In this document: piece after piece, positions 9,090 to 18,230 of the stretch
How the letters are laid out: each line of letters starts with the position of its first letter
Numbering within the stretch: the first letter of the stretch is position 1
Assembly (NCBI GenBank): GCA_000158655.1
Contig: EQ973339.1
Coordinates: 521,633 to 584,008 of the forward strand
Reading direction: 5' to 3'
DNA from: [Clostridium] methylpentosum DSM 5476
Lineage (GTDB): Bacteria; Bacillota; Clostridia; Oscillospirales; Ruminococcaceae
Length of the DNA stretch: 62,376 nucleotides
Position numbers and translations under genes: made by a program
The notes under the pieces: model-generated
Told to the model about the DNA's origin: nothing
Databases searched by the model: none
Seen by the model: only the letters and a program-made list of their open reading frames with translations

Positions 9090-9311
9090 GCGGTTCGCCT
9101 GAACTGCGCAGTCAAGCCGATCGGGTTTTGATGGCTGTGGCCCTAGTACGCGCGCCTGTTTGGCAGCGGTGAGAAGGTCAAAAAAGATCCACAGCTGCGG
9201 TCAACACAAAAGGATATCAGTGTAGAGAATCCCAGGTAGCCGGATATTTCCCGATGTGGCGCCTATCCTCAGCACATCCTGCACAAGCGATATGAAAGAA
9301 GCCCTGTGCTG

Positions 9312-9626
9312 TCAAACGGCGCGGAAGATCAGGCTTTCGATCAGGCAGACCACAGCGGGGAGCAAAAGCCAGATGTAGCGCTTGACAAACGCCCAGTTTT
9401 TTTCATTGTTCGGTTTGTTTGAGACATAGTCCATAGAAAAGGTCTCGTTATCCCGGGTGCGTTCATCCGGCTTGGGCGGGGAGATCATGTTGACCTTGAC
9501 CAGCAGCGCGAGCACGAGCAGCACCAGCAGTGCGGCCGCAGGCACCGCCGTGTCCACCCCAATTAGGAGCAGTACGGTGTTTGCGATCAGAATACCTGCG
9601 GTATACAGCCAAAAAGCGAGTCTCAT
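9312..9626 (-). CDS. Small three-helix membrane protein, unknown function
   Basis: A 104-residue protein I do not recognise. Three hydrophobic segments are visible: residues about 3-21, 25-43 and 83-101. Between the second and third is a charged cytoplasmic or external loop (PPKPDERTRDNETFSMDYVS). The start at 9626 is chosen because AAGGAAGG lies just upstream and the protein begins MRLAFWLY with a clean membrane segment; a longer frame upstream is hydrophilic, Cys-rich and has no ribosome binding site. It is transcribed divergently from the pyr operon, whose promoter lies about 160 bp away. Confidence 0.7.
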   Translation of the reverse strand: MRLAFWLYTAGILIANTVLLLIGVDTAVPAAALLVLLVLALLVKVNMISPPKPDERTRDNETFSMDYVSNKPNNEKNWAFVKRYIWLLLPAVVCLIESLIFRAV

Positions 9627-9781
9627 GGAAATCCTTCCTTTCACATCTGGGTCTGTTGCGGCACACTGCCTGTGCATTGTCCTTTTCCCGAATTCAAGCT
9701 CTTTGCGGCGTGTGCAATCTGAGCTTAGTATACCATGAAGCAGACACCCCTTGCAACAAATCTTAAAATTTTGTGACGGTA

Positions 9782-9810
9782 TGGACAATCCTGGCGAAAT
9801 AGGGTATAAT
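9782..9810 (+). promoter_or_regulatory. Promoter of the pyr operon
   Basis: TGGACA (9782-9787), a 17-bp spacer and a perfect TATAAT (9805-9810). Transcription would start near 9817, giving a leader of about 155 nt that contains the PyrR attenuator. Confidence 0.85.
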
Positions 9811-9834
9811 AAATTGAAAATCAAACTCCTTTAA

Positions 9835-9958
9835 GTTAGTTCAGAGAGGCTAACAAGGCGGTAGCTTATATTGTAAGGTTCATCCCATCAGAAGTGGGGT
9901 GTATTGTGCGCATGCGGGCGGCCAAACTGTTAGGTTCAGTTTGGCCGCTTTTGTTTTT
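9835..9958 (+). promoter_or_regulatory. PyrR-dependent transcription attenuator
   Basis: The leader holds a PyrR binding loop: GTTAG (9835-9839) pairs with CTAAC (9850-9854) around TTCAGAGAGG, matching the known AGAGAGG core of anti-antiterminators. Further down is a perfect 12-bp terminator stem GCGGCCAAACTG (9918-9929)/CAGTTTGGCCGC (9937-9948) followed by TTTTGTTTTT. In the established Bacillus mechanism, UMP-bound PyrR stabilises the binding loop and allows the terminator to form. This is a single attenuator before pyrR; no second copy was seen further down the operon. Confidence 0.9.
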
Positions 9959-9973
9959 GCCCGGGAGGTATTC

Positions 9974-10498
9974 ATGACGGAAAAAGCAATTATTCTTGAT
10001 GACAAGGCGATGGCCCGCGCGATCGCCCGGATGTCCTATCAGATCATCGAGCGCAACAAGGGTGTGGACAACCTCGTCATCATTGGGATTCTCTCGCGCG
10101 GGGCCCAGATCGCCGAGCGGATTGCCCGCCGGATCCAGGAAGTTGAAGGGAAGACGGTGGAAGTCGGGCTGCTCGACATCACCGCTCACCGCGACGACCT
10201 GCACACCGGCGCGGATTACCAGGATAAATCCAGCATACCGTTTGATTTTAATGATAAAACCGTGGTGCTCGTCGACGATGTGATGTACACCGGGCGCAGC
10301 GTGCGTGCGGCGATCGACGGACTGATGGATCGGGGACGCCCCCGCAGCATCCAGCTCGCGGTGCTCATCGACCGGGGCCACCGGGAACTTCCCATTCGTC
10401 CCGACTACATCGGCAAGAATGTGCCGACCTCAAAAAACGAACAGATCCAGGTGTTTGTCACCGAGCGTGACGGCATCGACAAGGTATCGATCTTATAA
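9974..10498 (+). CDS. pyrR: Bifunctional pyr operon regulator / uracil phosphoribosyltransferase PyrR
   Basis: A 174-residue RNA-binding attenuator protein with residual uracil phosphoribosyltransferase activity. The PRPP-binding motif [17 protein letters not shown] (about residues 96-112) and the basic region with [13 protein letters not shown] are as in Bacillus PyrR. The start at 9974 is supported by GGGAGG six bases upstream; a longer frame would run into the terminator stem. It is the first gene of the operon, 12 bp before pyrC, and most likely acts on its own leader. Confidence 0.95.
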   Translation: MTEKAIILDDKAMARAIARMSYQIIERNKGVDNLVIIGILSRGAQIAERIARRIQEVEGKTVEVGLLDITAHRDDLHTGADYQDKSSIPFDFNDKTVVLVDDVMYTGRSVRAAIDGLMDRGRPRSIQLAVLIDRGHRELPIRPDYIGKNVPTSKNEQIQVFVTERDGIDKVSIL

Positions 10499-10510
10499 TA
10501 AGGAAGTGAT

Positions 10511-11785
10511 GTGTTGAAACTCTTACTCACCAACGGGATGATCGTTGCGGATCACAGTGTGGAACAAAAGGATATTCTCATTGAGGACCAGGAGATCATC
10601 AAGGTCGGCAAGGGCCTCTCCGATCCGGCGGACAAGGTGATTGACCTGCACGGGCTCGCCGTGTTTCCCGGACTCGTCGACATGCATGTGCATTTGCGCG
10701 ATCCCGGCCTCACCTATAAATCCGACATCTACACCGGCTGCTGCGCGGCGGCAGCGGGCGGGGTGACCTCTGTCGCCTGCATGCCCAACACCAAGCCGGC
10801 CATTGACAGCCCGGAGACCATCCAGTACATCGTGGACAAGGCGTCGACTGCCAAGGCGCGGGTGTACCCCATCGCCAGCGTGACCAAAGGGCTCGAGGGC
10901 AGCGAGCTCGTCGACTTCGCGGCGCTCAAGGAAGCGGGCGCAGTCGCCTTTTCCGACGACGGCCGCCCAGTCGAAAATGCCGCCTACCTGCAGCGTGCGA
11001 TGGAAGCGGCGGATAAGCTCGGCACCCGGGTGATCTCCCACTGCGAGGATCTTGCAATCATCGACGGCGGCATCATCAACAAGGGCCAAGTGTCCGAGCA
11101 GCTCGGCGTCAAGGGGATGGACCGCACCTCGGAGGACAGCATCACTGCCCGTGAGATCGCGATTGCGGCGGCGACGCACACCCCGATCCACATCGCCCAC
11201 GTGAGCACCCGCGGCTCGGTCGCGCTCATCCGCGACGCGAAGCGCCGGGGTGTGCGGGTGACAGCGGAAACCTGTCCCCACTATTTCATCCTCACCGAGG
11301 AGCAGCTGCTCAAAAAAGATGCGGATTACCGCATGAACCCTCCTCTGCGGGAAGAAAAGGACCGGCAGGCAATCGTCGAGGGGATCATCGACGGCACAAT
11401 CGACTGCATTGTCACCGACCATGCCCCCCACGCGCCCAAGGAAAAACTCGACTTTGAGACAGCGCCCAACGGGGTGATCGGTCTCGAGACTTCAATGGCC
11501 GCGACCCTCACCTCCCTCTATCACACCGGCCGGCTCACTCTTGAGCGGATCGCTCAGCTCATGTCGGGCAATCCGGCGCGAATTCTCGGCATACCGGGCG
11601 GGCAGATCGCGCCGGGGCGGGATGCTGATATTGCGGTGGTCAATCTTCACCACAAGTGGACGGTCGACCCGGACAAGCTCCACTCCAAATCAAAAAACAC
11701 CGTGTTTAAAGGGATGACCTTCACAGGAAAACCGGTCATGACCATCTGCCGCGGTGAAATCGTATACAATGAACTCGACCAGTAA
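10511..11785 (+). CDS. pyrC: Dihydroorotase PyrC
   Basis: A 424-residue zinc-dependent amidohydrolase that interconverts carbamoyl-aspartate and dihydroorotate, the third step of pyrimidine synthesis. It has the metal motif DMHVHLRDPG (near residue 58), the substrate-binding MPNTKP region, downstream metal-ligand histidines (ISHCED, IAHVST) and the catalytic Asp in TDHAPH. The length is that of class I dihydroorotases. The start is GTG with AAGGAAG upstream; a TTG follows immediately and could be used instead. It lies 12 bp after pyrR. Aspartate carbamoyltransferase (pyrB), which usually sits next to it, is absent. Confidence 0.95.
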   Translation: MLKLLLTNGMIVADHSVEQKDILIEDQEIIKVGKGLSDPADKVIDLHGLAVFPGLVDMHVHLRDPGLTYKSDIYTGCCAAAAGGVTSVACMPNTKPAIDSPETIQYIVDKASTAKARVYPIASVTKGLEGSELVDFAALKEAGAVAFSDDGRPVENAAYLQRAMEAADKLGTRVISHCEDLAIIDGGIINKGQVSEQLGVKGMDRTSEDSITAREIAIAAATHTPIHIAHVSTRGSVALIRDAKRRGVRVTAETCPHYFILTEEQLLKKDADYRMNPPLREEKDRQAIVEGIIDGTIDCIVTDHAPHAPKEKLDFETAPNGVIGLETSMAATLTSLYHTGRLTLERIAQLMSGNPARILGIPGGQIAPGRDADIAVVNLHHKWTVDPDKLHSKSKNTVFKGMTFTGKPVMTICRGEIVYNELDQ

Positions 11786-11800
11786 AAAGGAGAAATGACC

Positions 11801-12718
11801 ATGTCAATGGACAAACTAATTCAAAAGATTGTTGCGATGAACAACCCCACCGTGGCGGGACTCGACCCTAAGCTCGACTTTATCCCGGGCTACATCAAGG
11901 AAAAAGCAGTTGCGGGCTACGGCAACACCCTCAAGGCGGCGGCAGAGGCGCTCTATGAATTTAACGTGGGGCTCATCGACGCGCTGTGCGACATCGTGCC
12001 GGCGGTCAAGCCGCAGTGCGCTTACTACGAGATGTACGGTGCGGAGGGGGTTGATTGCCTCGCGCGCACCATCCGTTACGCAAAGGCCAAGGGGATGTAC
12101 GTCATCACCGACGGCAAGAGAAACGACATCGGAACCACCATGGAGGCTTACGCCAAGGGCCATCTGGGGCAGACCCAGCTCATCGACGGCAGCTTCGTCG
12201 AACCCTTTGGCGGCGACGCCCTCACCGTCAACGGCTATCTCGGCAGCGACGGCATCAAGCCGCTGCTCGAAACCTGCAAGCAGCAGGACAAGGGGATTTT
12301 TGTACTCGTCAAAACCTCCAATCCCTCCTCCGGCGAGCTCCAGGACCGCCTGATCGACGGCAGACCGGTCTATGAGATCATGGGCGAAATGTGCGAGAGC
12401 TGGGGAGAGGACCAGCGTGGAGAGTACGGCTACAGCGCGGTTGGCGCAGTGGTTGGCGCAACCTATCCCGAGCAGCTCACCGAACTGCGAGAAAAGCTCC
12501 CCCACACCTTTTTCCTCGTGCCGGGTTACGGCGCGCAGGGCGGCGGCGCACAGGACGTTGCGGGCGCATTCAAAGACGGCATCGGCGCGGTGGTCAACAG
12601 CTCGCGCGGCATCATGTGCGCCTACAAAAAGCAGGAGCTCGACGAGCGGGCTTTTGCCGAAGCGGCGCGCGCAGAGGCGATCCGCATGCGGGACGACATC
12701 ATGAGCGTTGTGAAATAA
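11801..12718 (+). CDS. pyrF: Orotidine 5'-phosphate decarboxylase PyrF (type 2)
   Basis: A 305-residue enzyme that converts OMP to UMP, the last step of the de novo pathway. The Asp-Lys-Asp catalytic array is in TDGKRNDIG (about residue 105) and a phosphate-binding C-terminal region contains VPGYGAQGG. The length of about 305 residues identifies the longer type 2 group. Three in-frame ATG codons cluster at the start; 11801 is preferred because AAAAGGAG ends eight bases before it, while 11795 would be only two bases away. It lies between pyrC and carA in the same operon. Confidence 0.95.
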   Translation: MSMDKLIQKIVAMNNPTVAGLDPKLDFIPGYIKEKAVAGYGNTLKAAAEALYEFNVGLIDALCDIVPAVKPQCAYYEMYGAEGVDCLARTIRYAKAKGMYVITDGKRNDIGTTMEAYAKGHLGQTQLIDGSFVEPFGGDALTVNGYLGSDGIKPLLETCKQQDKGIFVLVKTSNPSSGELQDRLIDGRPVYEIMGEMCESWGEDQRGEYGYSAVGAVVGATYPEQLTELREKLPHTFFLVPGYGAQGGGAQDVAGAFKDGIGAVVNSSRGIMCAYKKQELDERAFAEAARAEAIRMRDDIMSVVK

Positions 12719-12754
12719 TCAGGATTTTGTACGAGAAGAATTGGGAGGAATCTT

Positions 12755-13900
12755 ATGTTAGACCACAAAACCAAGGCAACCTTGCTCCTCAGCGACGGCA
12801 CGGTGTTTGAAGGCTGGAATTTCGGCGCAAGCGGCACGACGATCGGCGAGGTCGTCTTTACCACCGGCATGACCGGGTATCAGGAAACCCTGACCGATCC
12901 GAGCTATTACGGCCAGATCGTCACCCAGACCTTTCCGCTCATCGGCAACTACGGGGTCAACAGCGTGGACACCGAGAGCGATCGGACCCACCTCAAGGGC
13001 TATATCGTCCGCGAATGGTGCGAAGCCCCCTCCAACTTCCGCTGCGAAGGGGACCTGAACAGTTATTTAAAGGAACAGGGCGTCATCGCGATTTACGGTA
13101 TCGACACCCGCAGCCTCACCCGTAAAATCCGGGAACACGGCGTCATGAACGGCATGCTCACCACCGAGCCGATCACCGACATGGACGCGGCGCTCAAGCA
13201 GATCAGAGACTATAAAATCACCGGCGCAGTCAGCGCGGTCGCCTGCAAGCAGAGCCACAAGCTCGACATCGAACTCTGCCCCAATCTCACCGACGCGCTG
13301 CCCAAAAATAAAATTAAAGACAACCACGAGTTTCACATCGCCCTGTTCGACTTCGGCTATAAGGCGAACATCGCACGCGGCCTTGTCCGCCGCAACTGTC
13401 AGGTGACCCTCGTCGCCCCGAACACTACGGCAGAGGAGCTCAAGGAGATGAAGATAGACGGCATCATGCTCTCCAACGGCCCCGGCGACCCGGCGGAAAA
13501 CACTGAAATCATCGAAAATCTGAAAGAAATCCTCAAACTCGGCATCCCGATCTTCGGCATCTGCCTCGGCCACCAGCTGCTCGCTCTCGCGGCGGGCGGG
13601 CGCACCGAGAAACTCAAATACGGCCACCGCGGCGCCAACCAGCCGGTCATTGACCTCGAGCTCGACCGCACCTTTGTCACCAGCCAGAACCACGGCTACG
13701 CGGTTGTGGGGGACAGCATCCCCGAGGGGATCGGCAAAGTGAGCCACATCAACGCAAACGACGGCACCTGCGAAGGGGTTGTCTACACCAGCTTCCCGGC
13801 GTTTACCGTGCAGTTCCACCCCGAGGCGTGGGCGGGGCCGCTCGACACCGACTATCTGTTCGACCGCTTCATGGCGCTGGTCAGCCAGCACAAAAAATAG
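12755..13900 (+). CDS. carA: Carbamoyl-phosphate synthase small subunit CarA
   Basis: A 381-residue glutamine amidotransferase subunit that delivers ammonia to CarB. The N-terminal half is the CarA-specific domain (TTGMTGYQETLTDPSY). The C-terminal half is a class I amidotransferase with the nucleophile Cys270 in GICLGHQ and the partner His and Glu in QFHPEA. GGGAGGAA precedes the ATG. A 174-bp gap with no gene separates it from carB. Because it is in the pyr operon it is expected to respond to uridine nucleotides through PyrR. No separate arginine-regulated copy is visible. Confidence 0.97.
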   Translation: MLDHKTKATLLLSDGTVFEGWNFGASGTTIGEVVFTTGMTGYQETLTDPSYYGQIVTQTFPLIGNYGVNSVDTESDRTHLKGYIVREWCEAPSNFRCEGDLNSYLKEQGVIAIYGIDTRSLTRKIREHGVMNGMLTTEPITDMDAALKQIRDYKITGAVSAVACKQSHKLDIELCPNLTDALPKNKIKDNHEFHIALFDFGYKANIARGLVRRNCQVTLVAPNTTAEELKEMKIDGIMLSNGPGDPAENTEIIENLKEILKLGIPIFGICLGHQLLALAAGGRTEKLKYGHRGANQPVIDLELDRTFVTSQNHGYAVVGDSIPEGIGKVSHINANDGTCEGVVYTSFPAFTVQFHPEAWAGPLDTDYLFDRFMALVSQHKK

Positions 13901-14074
13901 CCGGACGCACAAACTTCAAAGTGTGAGCCGACACGGCGTTTCCCTCGGGGCGGAAATCACCCGCCCGGCATTTGAACACTTGGCCGCAGCAGGCTGGTTT
14001 GAATGGCACTGCAATAGGGTCCGCTTGTCGGTCTGAATCGTTAAAATTGCTACCATTGATGGAGGTTCAATACT

Positions 14075-17000
14075 ATGCCGCTTAGAAAAGATCTAAAAAA
14101 AGTAATGGTCATCGGCTCCGGCCCGATCGTCATCGGACAGGCAGCGGAATTTGACTACGCGGGCACCCAGGCCTGCCGCGCCCTCAAAGAGGAGGGGCTC
14201 GAAGTCGTCCTCGTCAACTCCAACCCCGCGACCATCATGACCGACAAGGCGATGGCCGACCACATCTACATCGAGCCGCTCACCCTTGAAACGGTCAAAC
14301 GAATTATAGAAATTGAGAAACCGGACAGCTTGCTCTCCACCCTCGGCGGACAGACCGGCCTCACCCTCTCGATGCAGCTGGCCAAAGACGGCTTCCTCGC
14401 CGAACACGGGGTCAAACTCCTCGGCGCCCGCCCCGAGACAATCGACAAGGCGGAGGACCGCCAGGAATTCAAGGACACGATGGAAAAGATCGGTCAGCCT
14501 TGCATCCCCTCCAAAGTCGTGGAGAACATCGACGATGCGGTTGCATTTGCAAATGAAATCGGCCTTCCCCTTATCATCCGCCCCGCCTTCACCCTCGGCG
14601 GCACCGGCGGCGGCATCGCCGAGACGATGGAGGAGTTTATCGAGATCGCGACAAACGGCCTGCGTCTCTCCCCGATTACCCAGATCCTCGTGGAAAAATG
14701 CATCAGCGGCTGGAAAGAGATCGAATTCGAGGTCATCCGCGACTCCAAGGGCAACGTCATCACCGTCTGTTCGATGGAAAACGTCGACCCGGTCGGCGTC
14801 CACACCGGCGACTCGATCGTCGTCGCCCCGGCTGTCACCCTGACCGACAAGGAGTACCAGATGCTGCGCACCGCTGCGCTCGACATCATCAGCGAGCTCG
14901 AGGTGGAGGGCGGCTGCAACTGCCAGTTCGCGCTGCACCCCGAGAGCTTTGAATACGCAGTTATCGAGGTCAACCCGCGTGTCTCCCGCTCCTCCGCGCT
15001 CGCCTCCAAGGCAACCGGTTACCCGATTGCAAAGATCGCGACCAAAATCGCCATCGGCTACTCCCTCGACGAGATTGTCAACCAGGTCACCGGCAACACC
15101 TACGCCTGCTTTGAGCCGACCATCGACTACCTCGTCGTCAAGTTCCCCAAATGGCCGTTTGACAAGTTTGTCTACGCCAAGAGAAAGCTCGGCACCCAGA
15201 TGAAGGCGACGGGCGAGGTTATGAGCATCGGCACCTCGTTTGAACAGGCGCTGATGAAATCAGTGCGCGGTATTGAGCTCGGCCTTGACACGATGAACCT
15301 CAAGCAGTATGAGGACAAGAGCGACGCCGAAATCGAAGCGCTGCTCTCCCAAGTCGACGACGAACGCCTTTTTGTCGTCTTTGAAGCGATCAAGCGGGGT
15401 GTTTCGTTTGAGCGGATTCACGAGGTCACCATGATCGACGAGTGGTTCCTCGCAAAGCTCAAAAACCTGGTTGATCTGGAGACCATGCTCAAGACCCAGG
15501 AGCTGACCGACGAACTCTACCAGCAGGCAAAGGACTACGGTTATCTCGACAGCACGATTGAGAGAATGTCCGGCCAGAAGATCCGCAACAAAAAACAGGC
15601 GGTTTACAAGATGGTTGACACCTGCGCCGCCGAATTCAAGGCGCAGACCCCTTACTTCTACTCCACCTTTGACGAGGAAAACGAAGCGGAACAGTTCATT
15701 GAGAGAACCAACACCGGCAAGGAGCGGGTCATCGTCTTTGGTTCCGGACCGATCCGCATCGGCCAGGGCATTGAGTTTGATTACTGCTCGGTTCACTGCG
15801 TCTGGACCCTCAAAGAGCTCGGCTACGAGGCGATCATCTGCAACAACAATCCCGAGACTGTTTCCACCGACTTCAACACCGGCGACCGTCTCTATTTTGA
15901 CCCGGTTTACATCGAGGATGTGGCGAGCATCATCGCGACCGAAAAGCCCTACGGCGTGGTCGTCCAGTTCGGCGGCCAGACCGCGATCAAGCTGACCAAA
16001 AAGCTCCAGGAGATGGGAGTGCGCATCCTCGGCACCTCGGCGGACTCGATCGACGCCGCGGAGGACCGCGAACGGTTCGACGAGCTTCTCGAGAAATGCG
16101 GCATTCCGCGTCCGGCGGGAACCACCGTCTTCACCGCAGAGGAAGCGGTCAAAGCGGCGAATGAGCTGGAATACCCGGTGCTGCTGCGCCCCTCCTACGT
16201 GCTCGGCGGACAGAACATGATCATCGCCCACTCGGACAAGGACATTGAGGAGTACATGGCGATCATCACCTCCCACAACATTGAAAACCCGGTGCTCGTC
16301 GACAAATACATGATGGGCGTTGAGGTCGAAGTCGACGCGATCTGCGATGGGGAGGATTATCTCATCCCCGGGATCATGGAACATATCGAGCGCGCGGGCG
16401 TCCACTCGGGCGACTCAATCTCGGTTTACCCCTGCCAGAATCTCTCCAAATCCATCCGTGAAACCATCATTGACTACACCGCCAAGCTCGCCCTCGCCCT
16501 CGATGTGCGCGGCCTGCTCAACATCCAGTACGTCGTCTACAACGACGAGGTGTATGTCATCGAAGTGAATCCCCGTTCCTCGAGAACGGTTCCGTATATC
16601 AGCAAGGTCACCGGCGTCCCGATGGTCGACCTCGCGACAAAGATTATGTTCGGCGCCAAGCTCAAAGACCTCGGCTACGGCACCGGCCTCTTCCCGGTGG
16701 GCGACTATGTAGCGGTCAAGGTACCGGTGTTCAGCTTTGAGAAGCTGCACGACGTCGACACCCAGCTCGGCCCGGAGATGAAGTCGACCGGCGAGGTGCT
16801 CGGCATTGCCAAGACATTTGAAGAGGCGTTGCTCAAAGGCCTCATCGGCGCGGGCTACAAAATGGACCACGAGAAAGTGAAAAAGGGCGGCGTGCTCATC
16901 ACGGTGCGCGACAGCGATAAACAGGAGGTGGTCGATGTGGCGGAGAAATTCCTCGACCTCGGCTTTGAGATTTACTCCACCTCCGGCACCGCGAGCAAGC

Positions 17001-17278
17001 TCAACAAAAATATGATTCCCGCAAACACCGTCAAGAAAATTCACGAAGGGGAGAACAACACCCTCCAGCTCATCGAGAGCGGCAAGATCAACTACGTTGT
17101 CTCCACCTCTGCCAAGGGGCGCATCCCGGCGCGCGACAGCGTTAAAATCCGCCGTAAGACGGTCGAACTGTCCATCCCCTGTCTGACCTCGCTCGACACA
17201 GCCAACGCCCTGGCGGACTGCCTGGCCATGGACCGCACCATTGAGGACGTAGAACTCGTCGACATCACCAAGATCTAA
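14075..17278 (+). CDS. carB: Carbamoyl-phosphate synthase large subunit CarB
   Basis: A 1067-residue enzyme made of two homologous ATP-grasp halves (about 1-550 and 550-935), each opening with a GSGPI-IGQ nucleotide-binding motif: VIGSGPIVIGQAAEFDYAG at residue about 11 and VFGSGPIRIGQGIEFDY in the second half. A C-terminal MGS-like allosteric domain (about 935-1067) follows. The first half makes carboxyphosphate and carbamate, the second carbamoyl phosphate. The length is standard and no key motif is missing. GGAGG lies 12 bp before the ATG. A block of hairpin repeats follows directly after the stop. Confidence 0.97.
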   Translation: MPLRKDLKKVMVIGSGPIVIGQAAEFDYAGTQACRALKEEGLEVVLVNSNPATIMTDKAMADHIYIEPLTLETVKRIIEIEKPDSLLSTLGGQTGLTLSMQLAKDGFLAEHGVKLLGARPETIDKAEDRQEFKDTMEKIGQPCIPSKVVENIDDAVAFANEIGLPLIIRPAFTLGGTGGGIAETMEEFIEIATNGLRLSPITQILVEKCISGWKEIEFEVIRDSKGNVITVCSMENVDPVGVHTGDSIVVAPAVTLTDKEYQMLRTAALDIISELEVEGGCNCQFALHPESFEYAVIEVNPRVSRSSALASKATGYPIAKIATKIAIGYSLDEIVNQVTGNTYACFEPTIDYLVVKFPKWPFDKFVYAKRKLGTQMKATGEVMSIGTSFEQALMKSVRGIELGLDTMNLKQYEDKSDAEIEALLSQVDDERLFVVFEAIKRGVSFERIHEVTMIDEWFLAKLKNLVDLETMLKTQELTDELYQQAKDYGYLDSTIERMSGQKIRNKKQAVYKMVDTCAAEFKAQTPYFYSTFDEENEAEQFIERTNTGKERVIVFGSGPIRIGQGIEFDYCSVHCVWTLKELGYEAIICNNNPETVSTDFNTGDRLYFDPVYIEDVASIIATEKPYGVVVQFGGQTAIKLTKKLQEMGVRILGTSADSIDAAEDRERFDELLEKCGIPRPAGTTVFTAEEAVKAANELEYPVLLRPSYVLGGQNMIIAHSDKDIEEYMAIITSHNIENPVLVDKYMMGVEVEVDAICDGEDYLIPGIMEHIERAGVHSGDSISVYPCQNLSKSIRETIIDYTAKLALALDVRGLLNIQYVVYNDEVYVIEVNPRSSRTVPYISKVTGVPMVDLATKIMFGAKLKDLGYGTGLFPVGDYVAVKVPVFSFEKLHDVDTQLGPEMKSTGEVLGIAKTFEEALLKGLIGAGYKMDHEKVKKGGVLITVRDSDKQEVVDVAEKFLDLGFEIYSTSGTASKLNKNMIPANTVKKIHEGENNTLQLIESGKINYVVSTSAKGRIPARDSVKIRRKTVELSIPCLTSLDTANALADCLAMDRTIEDVELVDITKI

Positions 17279-17283
17279 AGGTG

Positions 17284-17459
17284 CTGAGGCTCTGCCTCAG
17301 ACTCCGGTCAAGGGGCTTCTTGAAAGAAGCCCCTTGACAATCCCCAAGAACTTTGGATTACGCTCCTCCTGGGGAGGGGCGTAATCCAAAGTTTTCCGGG
17401 GTTCCTAGGGGGCCTTTTTCAAAAGGCCCCCTGGGCGGGGTCCGGGGCAGAGCCCCGCC
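17284..17459. repeat. Five-hairpin palindromic repeat block between carB and pyrK (copy 2)
   Basis: Five consecutive inverted repeats fill the gap: CTGAGGC/GCCTCAG (17284-17290/17294-17300); a 15-bp stem 17307-17321/17324-17338; a 15-bp stem 17349-17363/17379-17393 with a GC-rich loop; a perfect 12-bp stem 17407-17418/17421-17432; and GGGGC-AGA-GCCCC (17444-17456) within a longer GGCGGGG/CCCCGCC pairing. The last two units match the repeat at the left edge of the window. None is followed by a T-tract, so they are not classical terminators. The block ends 15 bp before the pyrK start. Confidence 0.85.
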
Positions 17460-17474
17460 GGAATGGAGGATACT

Positions 17475-18230
17475 ATGACAGTAGGCAAATATTTGATTTT
17501 AGAGAAAAAGAACCTGGCGAAAAATACCTACAGCCTGCTCATCGACTGCCCCGAAGCGGCCGCACGGGCGGTAGCGGGCCAGTTTGTACACATTAAAGTC
17601 GACGGCTTCACCCTGCGCCGCCCGATTTCCATCTGCGAGATCGGGGAGCGAACCATCCGCATCGTGTTCGATGTGCGCGGGGACGGGACCGAGGCGATGA
17701 CCCGGCTGAACCAGGGAGATATGATCGACATGATCGCCCCGCTCGGCAACGGGTTCACCCTGCTCGAACCTGAGCAGGAAGTGGTTGTGATCGGCGGCGG
17801 CATCGGGGTTCCCCCTATGCTTGAGACGGCAAAGCACTATCTGCATCCCACCGCGATTCTCGGCTTTCGCACCGCTTCAGCGGCAATTCTCGAAGAGGAT
17901 TTCGCAGCCTGTGGGGCGGATGTGATCACCTGCACCGACGACGGCAGCAAAGGACTGCACGGCTTTGTCACCGACGCGCTGCAGAGCCATTTAACGCAAC
18001 ACAAGCCCGCCCTGATCTGCGCCTGCGGCCCTAAGCCGATGCTCCAGGGAATTGTCGCTCTGGCGAAGCAGAACGGCATCCCCTGCGAGGTGTCACTCGA
18101 GGAGCGGATGGCGTGCGGTGTGGGCGCCTGTTTGGTGTGCGCCTGCAAGACGGTCAAAAATGGGGAAGAATTCAGCGCGCACGTCTGCAAGGACGGGCCG
18201 GTCTTTAAAGCGGAAGAGGTGGTATTGTAA
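17475..18230 (+). CDS. pyrK: Dihydroorotate dehydrogenase B electron-transfer subunit PyrK
   Basis: A 251-residue FAD and [2Fe-2S] protein that passes electrons from dihydroorotate, through PyrD, to NAD+. The FAD-binding motif RRPISICEIG (near residue 50), the NAD-binding region VVIGGGIGVPPM, and the C-terminal cysteine cluster ACGVGACLVCACKT plus HVC for the iron-sulphur cluster are all present. The ATG at 17475 is chosen because GGAGG lies five bases upstream. The stop overlaps the pyrD start (TAATG), so the two subunits are translationally coupled. The presence of PyrK shows the class 1B enzyme, as expected for an anaerobe. Confidence 0.95.
   Translation: MTVGKYLILEKKNLAKNTYSLLIDCPEAAARAVAGQFVHIKVDGFTLRRPISICEIGERTIRIVFDVRGDGTEAMTRLNQGDMIDMIAPLGNGFTLLEPEQEVVVIGGGIGVPPMLETAKHYLHPTAILGFRTASAAILEEDFAACGADVITCTDDGSKGLHGFVTDALQSHLTQHKPALICACGPKPMLQGIVALAKQNGIPCEVSLEERMACGVGACLVCACKTVKNGEEFSAHVCKDGPVFKAEEVVL

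Noticed and set aside
13901-14074. Possible small gene between carA and carB
   Set aside because: The open frame begins inside carA in another frame and has no ribosome binding site; the gap looks non-coding.
14093-14938. Minus-strand open frames opposite carB
   Set aside because: Shadows of carB with acidic, repetitive composition and no start signals.
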